A stretch of DNA of 38,947 nt from DATCVR01 sp036566745 (GTDB lineage: Bacteria > Actinomycetota > Actinomycetes > Jiangellales > Jiangellaceae): positions 1 to 38,947 of the forward strand of contig DATCVR010000186.1 in assembly GCA_036566745.1 (NCBI GenBank). The letters run 5' to 3'. Position numbers and translations under genes: made by a program. How positions within the stretch are numbered: the first letter of the stretch is position 1; every line of letters begins with the position of its first letter. Under the pieces are notes generated by a model. That model was not told the DNA's origin and did not search any database. It was given only the letters and a program-made list of their open reading frames with translations. Below, piece after piece: positions 15,874 through 22,595 of this stretch.

Positions 15874-16233
15874 ATGACCGACACGAGCGATACGGCGAAC
15901 GAGTTCTTCGAACGCTACGCGGCCGCGCTCCTGGCCCGGGACGAGAAGGCGATCGCGCAGCTGTACGCGGTGCCCTCGCTGATCCTGTTCCCCGGCACGT
16001 CGATCCCCGTCAGCGACCCGAAGCAGACCGAGGGGTTCTTCGCCGCCTCCTGGGGTCAGTACGACGGAGTCGACGCGGTGGAGCGGAAGGTCGTCGTCAT
16101 GGCGGAGGCACCGGGAAGCATCTGGGTCGACGTCACCTGGTCCTACGACGGCGAGGCGCGCGAGCGCTTCTGCTACCAACTCGTCCCAGGGCGCGACGGA
16201 TACCAGATCGCGGTGCTCACGCCCTTGGCATGA
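15874..16233 (+). CDS. SnoaL/DUF4440-like NTF2-fold protein
   Basis: This 119-residue protein starts at ATG 15874 (MTDTSDTANEFFERYAAALL). The first helix followed by ARDEKAIAQLYAVPSLILFP is the usual beginning of the SnoaL-like/NTF2-like cone-shaped fold; WVDVTWSYDGEARERFCYQL forms the later sheet strands. Members include polyketide cyclases, isomerases and many small proteins of unknown role. It is divergent from a short HTH regulator and converges on the sulfatase at 16261. No catalytic residue can be assigned with confidence. Confidence 0.75.
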   Translation: MTDTSDTANEFFERYAAALLARDEKAIAQLYAVPSLILFPGTSIPVSDPKQTEGFFAASWGQYDGVDAVERKVVVMAEAPGSIWVDVTWSYDGEARERFCYQLVPGRDGYQIAVLTPLA

Positions 16234-16260
16234 CGGCGCCGGGCGAGTCCGGCTGGTCGC

Positions 16261-18603
16261 TCAATCCCGCTTCATCATGCCGACGGCTTCCTTCTCCAGG
16301 TCGCGGTACGGCTCGCCGGAGACGTCGACGACCACGTGCACGATGGTTCCGCCGACGAAGGCGTACGGCCGGGTCCCGGGATAGTCGGCCGTGACCGGCT
16401 CGCCTGGATCCTTGCCGACGTTGAGTCCTTCGCCGACGAGGGAGAAGTTGCCCGGCTGGGTCATGATGCGGCCCTCGCCGACCTTCTCGTCGTTGACGAA
16501 CAGCGAGAGCGTGCCCGTGGTGGGCATGCTGTCGCCTTCCCGCTCGAACACCGCGGACAGCACGACCGGCCCGGCCGGGATCTCCTTCTCGGACTCGACC
16601 ACCTGCTCGTTGCTGCCGACGAAGTTGTAGACGTACCTCAGCGTGCGATCCTTGACGTAGAGCGCGTGTCCGCCGAAGCGAGCTCCGTGGGAGAACAGCA
16701 CTCCCTCGGCGTCCGGAGAGCCGACGACCACCTCGGCCGCGATGGTGTAGCTGCGGTTGCGGACGTTGACGGCTGCCGACTCCGGCACCTCGGCGGCGTC
16801 GGGGTAGTAGACGTACCGGTCGCGTGGCGGTGCCACCTGCGGACGCGTGGGGTCGGCCAGGACCTCGACCGCCGTGAGGTCGACCAGCGGCAGGCCGTTG
16901 AATCGCCCGGCTTCGTGGAACCAGAGGTTGACCAGTTCCTGGACCCGATCTGGTTCCTGCGCCGCGAGGTCGTGCATCTCGGTCGGGTCGTCGTCGGTGT
17001 TGTAGAGCTCCCACCGGTCGTGCTCGTAGTCGCCCCAGCCGGCGATTGTCGGGTGGACCGAGACCGCCTTCCAGCCCCGATGCCAGATGGCGCGTGAGCC
17101 GAGCATCGAGAAGAAGCCCGTCTCCTTCGGGGTCGGCGCGTCCGCGTCCTCGAACGTCGAGCGGAGGCTCACACCCTCCAGCGGGATCTGGTTGAAGCCC
17201 TTGACCACGTCCGGCAGTTCGAGGCCGAGGCAGTCGTAGATGGTCGGGACGATGTCGGTGGCGTGGGCGAACTGCCGGCGGATCTCGCCCCTGGCCGTGA
17301 TCCCGCGCGGCCACGAGATGATCATCGGGTCGGCGACACCGCCCTCGAAGTTGTAGCGCTTCCACATCTTGAACGGCGTGTTGAACGCCCAGGCCCACCC
17401 GACCGGGTAGTGGTTGTACGTCGTGGGCGAGCCCAGTTCGTCGATGTAGTGGAGGTTCTCCTCGATGTCGTCGGGGATGCCGTTGAAGAACTTCGACTCG
17501 TTGACCGAGCCGTTCGGGCCGCCTTCGCCGCTGGCGCCGTTGTCCGACACCAGGACGACGATGGTGTTGTCGAGGTGGCCAGAGCTCTCCAGGAAGTCCA
17601 GGAGACGCCCGATCTCGTGGTCGGTGTGGGAGAGGAACCCGGCATAGACCTCGGCCATCCGGCTGAACAGCCGCCGCTCGTCCGCCGACAACGACTCCCA
17701 CGGGCGCACGACGTCCAGCGCGGGCCATGGCTTGCCCTGGGCACTGGTCTCGTCGGCATACGGGTTGAGCGGCGAGAGCTCGGCGCTGTCCGGCAGGATG
17801 CCCATGCTCTTCTGGCGCTCGAACACCAGCTCGCGGTACTTCTCGTAGCCCATGTCGAACTGGCCGCGGTACTTCTCGATCCACTCCTGCGGCGCGTGGT
17901 GGGGGGCGTGCGTCGCGCCTGGGCAGTAGTACATGAAGAACGGCTTGTCCGGGACGATCACCGTGGCGTCCTTGATGAACTCGATCGCCTTGTCGGTGAG
18001 GTCCACGGTGAGGTGATAGCCGTCCTCGGGCCACGAAGGCTGCTGGACCGGGTGGTTGTCGTAGACGAGGTCGGGATACCACTGGTTGGTCTCGCCACCC
18101 AGGAATCCGTAGTAGCGCTCGAATCCACGCCCGATCGGCCAGTTGCGTTTCGTCGAGGCCAGGTTCATCTCGTCCGCCGGGCACAGGTGCCACTTGCCGA
18201 GCATGTACGTGTTCCAGCCGCGCTCGCCGAGCACCTCGGCGATGGTGGCGCACTCGAAGGGAATGTGCCCGTTGCCGTTCGGGAAGCCGGTGGTCGCCTC
18301 CGCGATGCACGCCATGCCGTTGGTGGTGTGGTTGCGCCCGGTCAGCAGGCTGGACCGGGTCGGGGAGCACAGCGCCGTGGTGTGCCAGTTGGTGTAGGTC
18401 AGGCCGCTCGCCGCGAGTCGGTTGATGTTCGGAGTCTCGATCAGCCCACCCCACGGCTCCATGGCCGAGAATCCCACGTCGTCGAGGACGACATACAGGA
18501 CGTTCGGAGCCCCGGCCGGTGCCACCGGTTGCATGAACGGCTCCCAGTCGGGCACGGAGTCGCGCGAGTCCACATTGATCATGCCCTTGAACTGTCCCGC
18601 CAT
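16261..18603 (-). CDS. Arylsulfatase (type I, formylglycine-dependent)
   Basis: This 780-residue enzyme hydrolyses sulfate esters. NVLYVVLDDVGFSAM (residues 34-48) carries the metal-binding Asp pair 41-42. The active-site signature CSPTRSSLLTGR begins at Cys79, the residue converted to formylglycine by a maturase. MLGKWHL is the second family signature, and VLVSDNGASGEGG holds the distal metal ligands. After the catalytic domain and its C-terminal subdomain (to about 540), residues about 620-780 form a beta-rich region (VVVGSPDAEGVLFSHGARFG) of the kind seen in long actinobacterial and mycobacterial sulfatases. There is no signal peptide, so it appears to act inside the cell. No sulfatase-modifying gene lies in this window. 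Hairpins separate it from the upstream oxidoreductase. Confidence 0.95.
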   Translation of the reverse strand: MAGQFKGMINVDSRDSVPDWEPFMQPVAPAGAPNVLYVVLDDVGFSAMEPWGGLIETPNINRLAASGLTYTNWHTTALCSPTRSSLLTGRNHTTNGMACIAEATTGFPNGNGHIPFECATIAEVLGERGWNTYMLGKWHLCPADEMNLASTKRNWPIGRGFERYYGFLGGETNQWYPDLVYDNHPVQQPSWPEDGYHLTVDLTDKAIEFIKDATVIVPDKPFFMYYCPGATHAPHHAPQEWIEKYRGQFDMGYEKYRELVFERQKSMGILPDSAELSPLNPYADETSAQGKPWPALDVVRPWESLSADERRLFSRMAEVYAGFLSHTDHEIGRLLDFLESSGHLDNTIVVLVSDNGASGEGGPNGSVNESKFFNGIPDDIEENLHYIDELGSPTTYNHYPVGWAWAFNTPFKMWKRYNFEGGVADPMIISWPRGITARGEIRRQFAHATDIVPTIYDCLGLELPDVVKGFNQIPLEGVSLRSTFEDADAPTPKETGFFSMLGSRAIWHRGWKAVSVHPTIAGWGDYEHDRWELYNTDDDPTEMHDLAAQEPDRVQELVNLWFHEAGRFNGLPLVDLTAVEVLADPTRPQVAPPRDRYVYYPDAAEVPESAAVNVRNRSYTIAAEVVVGSPDAEGVLFSHGARFGGHALYVKDRTLRYVYNFVGSNEQVVESEKEIPAGPVVLSAVFEREGDSMPTTGTLSLFVNDEKVGEGRIMTQPGNFSLVGEGLNVGKDPGEPVTADYPGTRPYAFVGGTIVHVVVDVSGEPYRDLEKEAVGMMKRD

Positions 18604-18649
18604 GACCGCTCCCCAGGCCCGGTGGCGCGGACCCTCGTGGTCGACGCGC

Positions 18650-18684
18650 CGTGACCCCGCCGCGAACGTAGCGGCGTGGTCACG
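18650..18684. terminator. Hairpin between oxidoreductase and sulfatase
   Basis: CGTGACC-C-CGCCGC (18650-18663) pairs with GCGGCG-T-GGTCACG (18671-18684), 13 of 14 positions, around a 7-nt loop. It lies downstream of the minus-strand oxidoreductase stop (18736) and 47 bp before the sulfatase start, so the two genes are probably separate transcription units. Confidence 0.6.
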
Positions 18685-18693
18685 GGCCCGTCG

Positions 18694-18710
18694 TCACCCG
18701 AGTCGGGTGA
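18694..18710. promoter_or_regulatory. Palindrome upstream of the sulfatase
   Basis: TCACCCGA-G-TCGGGTGA has perfect 8-bp arms around one base. It could add to the terminator at 18650, but its one-base centre makes it more like a protein-binding site for sulfatase control. Confidence 0.35.
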
Positions 18711-18735
18711 AACGGGCGTGGCGACGAACTGCGCG

Positions 18736-19707
18736 TCAGACGGTGACGACGACCTTCCCCCGGACGTGCCCCTCCTCGAGGTACCGGATGGCCTTGGGCG
18801 TTTCGTTCAGCGGGAAGGTCCGGTCGATGGCCGGTGTGACCTTGCCGGACTCGATCAGCTCCGTCAGGGTGAGCAGGTCCACGTGGTTCTCGGAATTGAC
18901 GAACGTGCGCAGGCGCTGGCTCACGAAGGGGGACAGCAGCACGGCGCGGAGCTGGCGGTCGTAGCCACCGATCCAGCGCCCGTCCGTCTCGCCGCCGGTG
19001 ATGACCAGCGTGCCCTTCGGTGTGAGGGCTCGCCGCAGTCGCGACAGCGTGGAGTTGCCGCCGATGTCGATGATCACGTCGTAGCGCTGGTTCCCGGCCG
19101 CGAAGTCGTCGCGGGTGTAGTCGACGACGTGATCGGCGCCGAGCGATTGCACCAGGTCGACCTTCGTGGTGCTGCACACGGCGGTGACCTCCGCCCCGAA
19201 CGCCTTGGCCAGCTGTACGGCGTAGCTCCCCACGCCTCCGGACGCGCCGATGACCAGCACCTGCTGGCCGGGACCGACCTCTCCCTGGTCGCGCACGGCT
19301 TGCAGCGCGGTGAGGCCGGAGATGGCGACCGCCGCCGCCTGCTCGAAGGTGAGGTTCGCCGGCTTGGGCGCCAGCTTGTTCTCGGGGGCGCGGGCGAACT
19401 CGGCGAAGGCGCCCTTGCCGATGCCGTACACCTCGTCGCCGGGCCGGAACCTGGTGACGTCGGCGCCGACCGCCTCGACGACCCCGGCAAGGTCCATGCC
19501 CGGTACGGGGGTCTTGGGGGCTCGGAGCCCGTAGCCCGCGAGGCGGATCGGGTAGGCCAGCCCGGTCATCAGATGCCACACCCCCCGGTCGACGCCGGCC
19601 GCGTGGACGCGCACGAGCACCTCGTCGGCCGCGATCTCGGGCCGGCCGATCTCCCGGAACTCGAGGACGTCCGTCTCGCCGTAGGTGTCTTGAACGATGG
19701 CCTTCAT
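18736..19707 (-). CDS. NAD(P)-dependent alcohol dehydrogenase/quinone oxidoreductase (MDR, zinc-free)
   Basis: This 323-residue medium-chain dehydrogenase/reductase starts at ATG 19707 (MKAIVQDTYGETDVLEFREI). The GroES-like domain is at about 25-120 (PVPGMDLAGVVEAVGADVTR, then RFRPGDEVYGIG). The Rossmann domain with the cofactor motif VLVIGASGGVGSYAVQLAKA is at about 145-165, followed by SLGADHVVDYTRDDF. The catalytic and structural zinc Cys residues are absent, which places it with quinone oxidoreductases and related enone reductases using NADPH. It is divergent from the TetR gene at 19849, across an 11-bp inverted repeat, and is probably that protein's target. The substrate is likely a reactive quinone or enone, by family only. 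Confidence 0.92.
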   Translation of the reverse strand: MKAIVQDTYGETDVLEFREIGRPEIAADEVLVRVHAAGVDRGVWHLMTGLAYPIRLAGYGLRAPKTPVPGMDLAGVVEAVGADVTRFRPGDEVYGIGKGAFAEFARAPENKLAPKPANLTFEQAAAVAISGLTALQAVRDQGEVGPGQQVLVIGASGGVGSYAVQLAKAFGAEVTAVCSTTKVDLVQSLGADHVVDYTRDDFAAGNQRYDVIIDIGGNSTLSRLRRALTPKGTLVITGGETDGRWIGGYDRQLRAVLLSPFVSQRLRTFVNSENHVDLLTLTELIESGKVTPAIDRTFPLNETPKAIRYLEEGHVRGKVVVTV

Positions 19708-19752
19708 GTGATTCCCCCCGCTGAGTGGCCGGTCCGACGGCCGTGGCGCATA

Positions 19753-19778
19753 CTTACGTTGTACGCTTACAATGTAAG
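19753..19778. promoter_or_regulatory. TetR operator between oxidoreductase and TetR gene
   Basis: CTTACGTTGTA-CGCT-TACAATGTAAG is an inverted repeat with 11-bp arms and one mismatch. It is A/T-rich against a GC-rich background and sits 46 bp from the oxidoreductase start and 71 bp from the tetR start. Confidence 0.75.
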
Positions 19779-19848
19779 CTACACCTGTCCGGTACATCCG
19801 TCCACTCCTGCGACGCACGTCGTCGGCGGGCCGCACGAGGAGCTGTCG

Positions 19849-20514
19849 ATGCTGAACGAGACCGGCTCGGGTCACCCCGAGCGGCGCGCCCCCCTGAGCC
19901 GCGAGCGAGTGCTGCGCGCGGCGGTCGCCCTGGCCGACGAGAACGGCATCGAGCTCCTGACCATGCGCAGGCTCGGCCAGGCGCTCGGGGTCGAGGCGAT
20001 GTCGCTCTACAACCACGTGGCGAACAAGGACGCCATCCTGGACGGCATCGTCGACCTGGTGCTGGGTGACATCGACGTGCCCCCGGCCGGGACGCACTGG
20101 AAGGCGGCGATGCGGCAGCGGTCGATCTCGGCCCACGACGTCCTCCTGGCCCACCCCTGGGCGGCGATGCTGATCATGTCCCGCTTCAACATCGGCCCGG
20201 GCATGACGCGCTACCTCGACGCGACCCTCGGGCGGCTGAGGGAGGGGGGCTTCTCGATCGAGGGCGCGCTCGATGCCTGGCACACGCTCGACAGCCACCT
20301 CTACGGGTTCACGTTGCAGCAGCTCAGCCTGCCGTTCGGGGTCGAGGAAGCTCCGCAGGTGTCGGCCGACGTCCTCGGCGGGCTCCCGGCGGAGCAGTTC
20401 CCGCACGTGGTCGAGATCATCACCCACGTCATGCGGTCGGGGCGTGAGGAGGACTTCGAGTTCGGCCTCGAGCTGATCCTCGACGGCCTGGAGAGAACCC
20501 TCGACCGGCACTGA
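19849..20514 (+). CDS. TetR-family regulator (TetR_C tetracycline-repressor-like C-domain)
   Basis: A 221-residue protein starting at ATG 19849 behind AGGAG (19838-19842). The HTH at about 18-65 reads RERVLRAAVALADENGIELL, then MRRLGQALGVEAMSLYNHVA, a form close to the tetracycline repressor HTH. The C-terminal domain (90-215) has HPWAAMLIMSRFNIGPGMTR, DAWHTLDSHLYGFTLQQ and FEFGLELILDGLE, as in TetR proteins with the TetR_C ligand domain. It is divergent from the oxidoreductase at 19707. The single long operator between them would control both genes. Three hairpins follow the stop. Confidence 0.93.
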   Translation: MLNETGSGHPERRAPLSRERVLRAAVALADENGIELLTMRRLGQALGVEAMSLYNHVANKDAILDGIVDLVLGDIDVPPAGTHWKAAMRQRSISAHDVLLAHPWAAMLIMSRFNIGPGMTRYLDATLGRLREGGFSIEGALDAWHTLDSHLYGFTLQQLSLPFGVEEAPQVSADVLGGLPAEQFPHVVEIITHVMRSGREEDFEFGLELILDGLERTLDRH

Positions 20515-20586
20515 CGTCGTCGGGTCGCAGCCGCGGACTCGATTTCCCCTCGACACGGCCCGCGAGCGGGTCCATTCTCGAAAGGT

Positions 20587-20623
20587 GGTCTCACCCGCGG
20601 TGCGGGGGACTGCGGGTGAGACC
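20587..20623 (+). terminator. Hairpin 1 after the TetR gene
   Basis: GGTCTCACCCGC (20587-20598) pairs perfectly with GCGGGTGAGACC (20612-20623) around a 13-nt loop, 72 bp past the tetR stop. This is the first of three strong hairpins in the 337-bp gene-free gap 20515-20851. Confidence 0.65.
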
Positions 20624-20659
20624 GGCCGGAGACCTCTATCGGATTCCGGGACGTCGAGG

Positions 20660-20698
20660 GCCCGGCCGGGGCGACGGGGGATTCACTCCCGGCCGGGC
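20660..20698 (+). terminator. Hairpin 2 in the 20.5-20.85 kb gap
   Basis: GCCCGGCCGGG (20660-20670) pairs with CCCGGCCGGGC (20688-20698), a perfect 11-bp stem with a 17-nt loop, followed by TTGATCGACTTG. It is a probable second terminator. Confidence 0.55.
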
Positions 20699-20804
20699 TT
20701 GATCGACTTGTACCCGCTCGTGCGGACTCCATGCATCGCCGAGGGCGTGGGCGACACCATCAGTGGCTCTCCCGCACCACCAGGCCTGCAGGGCTCGTGA
20801 TGCG

Positions 20805-20834
20805 CGGAATGATCACGCGGACGTGATCATTCCG
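20805..20834. terminator. Hairpin 3 at the end of the flavoprotein gene
   Basis: CGGAATGATCACG (20805-20817) pairs perfectly with CGTGATCATTCCG (20822-20834) around CGGA. It begins 18 bp beyond the stop of the minus-strand flavoprotein gene and is its likely terminator. Confidence 0.7.
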
Positions 20835-20851
20835 GCCGGGGAAATCCGCGC

Positions 20852-21748
20852 CTAGCCCACCGCCTGGGCGTCCAGGAGCTCGTCCTCGATCAGGTCCATG
20901 TTCACCGCGATCGCCGCCTTCGCCCCGGCCGCGGCCGCGGTGACCACCTGGACGGCGAAGTCCGTCACGTTGCCCACCGCCCACACGCCCGGCACGCTGG
21001 TCAGCCCGCTCGGATCCACCCGCACCCAGCCCTCGTCGTTGCGCTCGCAGCCCAAGCCGGTCAACAGCGCGTCGTTGGGCACGAACGTGGGAGCCACGAA
21101 CAGAGCCGAGCGCGCCACGACGGTTCCGTCCGCCAGCCGCACCCCCCGCAGCGCGTCGTCCTCGACGACCAGGCCGCTGACCATGCCGTCCACGATCCGT
21201 ACGCCGCGTGCGGTCAGTCGGGCACGGCCGTCGTCATCGAGCACCTCGGCGAAGAACACCACGTCGTCCGACCACTGCCGGACCAGCAGCGCCTGGTGTA
21301 CCGACCCGGGATGGGTGCCGAGGACGCCGAGCGGCTGGTCACGCACCTCCCAGCCGTGGCAGTACGGGCAGTGCAGCACCTCGCGCGCCCAGCGTTCCCG
21401 CAGGCCGGGCACGTCGGGCAGCTCGTCGCGCAGTCCGGTCGCGACGATCACCCGCCGAGCCCGCACCACTTCGTCGGCCAGCTCGACCTCGAAGCCGTCG
21501 CCTCGCCGCACAGCGCGCACCTCACCCGCGACGACCCGACCGCCGTACCGCTCGACCTCGGCCCGCCCGGCCGCGAGCAGGTCGGCCGGCGGCGTGCCGT
21601 CCCGGGACACGAACCCGTGGACCTCCTGCGCAGCCGCGTTCCGCGGTGTGCCCGAGTCGACCACCAGCACCCGCCGGCGGGCCCGGGACAGGATGAGCGC
21701 GGCGTTGAGCCCGGCGGCACCACCGCCGATGACCATGACATCTTCCAT
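20852..21748 (-). CDS. Thioredoxin-reductase-like FAD oxidoreductase with CPYC motif
   Basis: A 298-residue flavoprotein starting at ATG 21748 behind AGGAGG on the minus strand. The FAD-binding Rossmann motif is VIGGGAAGLNAALILSRARR (residues 6-25). The redox pair is in HCPYCHGWE (Cys127 and Cys130), where classical thioredoxin reductase has CATC. The C-terminal FAD motif reads VPGVWAVGNVTDF. The NADPH-binding site, normally GGGDSA, is replaced by GTHPGSVHQAL, so NADPH use is in doubt. Relatives with CPYC-HG include dithiol oxidases and reductases that act on small molecules. It is divergent from an XRE-cupin regulator, a pairing that suggests redox- or thiol-responsive control. Confidence 0.88.
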   Translation of the reverse strand: MEDVMVIGGGAAGLNAALILSRARRRVLVVDSGTPRNAAAQEVHGFVSRDGTPPADLLAAGRAEVERYGGRVVAGEVRAVRRGDGFEVELADEVVRARRVIVATGLRDELPDVPGLRERWAREVLHCPYCHGWEVRDQPLGVLGTHPGSVHQALLVRQWSDDVVFFAEVLDDDGRARLTARGVRIVDGMVSGLVVEDDALRGVRLADGTVVARSALFVAPTFVPNDALLTGLGCERNDEGWVRVDPSGLTSVPGVWAVGNVTDFAVQVVTAAAAGAKAAIAVNMDLIEDELLDAQAVG

Positions 21749-21792
21749 GGTCGACCACCTCCTGACTCGACGATGCGTCGACGACGCCCCGC

Positions 21793-21823
21793 TTGACAAA
21801 CGTTGTTGCTGTTCCCGCAAAAT
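21793..21823 (+). promoter_or_regulatory. Candidate promoter of the XRE-cupin gene (leaderless)
   Basis: TTGACA (21793-21798) and CAAAAT (21818-21823) resemble -35 and -10 boxes with a 19-bp spacer. Transcription would begin about at ATG 21831, giving a leaderless mRNA; no SD precedes that ATG, which agrees. Confidence 0.45.
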
Positions 21824-21830
21824 GGCCGGT

Positions 21831-22397
21831 ATGGACGACGTGCTCGCCGCCGTGGGGCCGAGGCTCAAGCGCATCCGCCTGCAGCGCTCGTGCACGCTCG
21901 CGGCGCTGTCGGAGGCCACCGGGATCTCGATCAGCACGCTGTCGCGGCTGGAGTCCGGGCAGCGCAAGCCGAGTCTCGAGCTGTTGCTGCCCATCGCCCA
22001 CGCCCACCAGGTGCCCCTGGACGAGCTGGTCGGCGCGCCGCCGGTGGGCGACCCTCGGGTCCGGCTGAAGCCGGTCAAGCGCTGGGATGCCACCGTGGTG
22101 CCGCTGACCCAGCAGCCGGGCGGGTTGCAGGCGTTCAAGCTGGTCATCGGCACCCGGCGCAGCACGCCCGATCCGCGGACCCACGACGGCTACGAGTGGC
22201 TATACGTGCTGGCCGGGAAGCTGCGGCTGGTGCTCGCCGAGCACGACATCGTGCTGTCGGCGGGGGAGGTCGCCGAGTTCGACACCCGGCAGCCGCACTG
22301 GTTCGGCAGCACGGGCGAGGCGCCGGTCGAGGTCCTCAGCCTCTTCGGGCCCCAGGGCGAGCGCATGCACGTCCGAGCGAGGCCCCGCGCCTCCTGA
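21831..22397 (+). CDS. XRE-family HTH regulator with C-terminal cupin domain
   Basis: This 188-residue protein is read from ATG 21831 (MDDVLAAVGPRLKRIRLQRS); ATG 21822 would add MAG. The XRE HTH is at about residues 8-65: LAALSEATGISISTLSRLES, then GQRKPSLELLLPIA. A cupin domain follows at about 100-180 (GYEWLYVLAGKLRLVLAEHD, with EVAEFDTRQPHWFGS). Such proteins bind a small ligand in the cupin barrel and regulate a neighbouring metabolic gene. The flavoprotein gene, divergent across 82 bp, is the obvious target. The upstream part of the same open frame is antisense to that gene and not coding. Confidence 0.92.
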   Translation: MDDVLAAVGPRLKRIRLQRSCTLAALSEATGISISTLSRLESGQRKPSLELLLPIAHAHQVPLDELVGAPPVGDPRVRLKPVKRWDATVVPLTQQPGGLQAFKLVIGTRRSTPDPRTHDGYEWLYVLAGKLRLVLAEHDIVLSAGEVAEFDTRQPHWFGSTGEAPVEVLSLFGPQGERMHVRARPRAS

Positions 22398-22484
22398 CCA
22401 CACGGAGCAGCGGTTATTCGGTTGCCCGTCGCCACGGCGATCTGCTCGACTACCGGCATCGACAGGTCGACCAAGGAGAACGAC

Positions 22485-22595
22485 ATGCGAGCAGCGTTCA
22501 TGCCCACCACGAAGGCCCTCACCGCCTATTCGGAGGACATGACGCTCGATGCGGACCTTGAACCTGGGGATTCTGGCGCACGTCGACGCCGGTAA
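22485..22595 (+). CDS. Short leader ORF overlapping the ribosomal protection gene (36 residues)
   Basis: ATG 22485 follows a good SD (AAGGAG at 22473-22478) and encodes 36 residues, beginning MRAAFMPTTKALTAYSEDM and ending in a run of Arg before TAA at 22593-22595. It overlaps the first 47 nt of the tetM/otrA-like gene in another frame, and the SD of that gene (GGAGG at 22532-22536) lies inside it. A translated upstream ORF placed like this could couple or attenuate expression; tetM has a leader peptide that responds to ribosome stalling. It could instead be the remnant of a deleted gene. Nothing else supports translation. Confidence 0.45.
   Translation: MRAAFMPTTKALTAYSEDMTLDADLEPGDSGARRRR

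Noticed and set aside
15028..16179. 383-codon minus-strand frame spanning the GNAT, HTH and SnoaL-like genes
   Set aside because: It crosses three recognisable genes in another frame and encodes Arg-rich sequence without domains.
16217..18454. 745-codon open frame overlapping the sulfatase
   Set aside because: It is a shifted frame with Arg/Gly/Pro-rich, domain-free sequence, typical of GC-rich shadows.
20585..20800. Small plus-strand ORF in the hairpin-rich gap
   Set aside because: No SD, Arg/Gly/Pro-rich composition, and its sequence is made of the hairpin arms.
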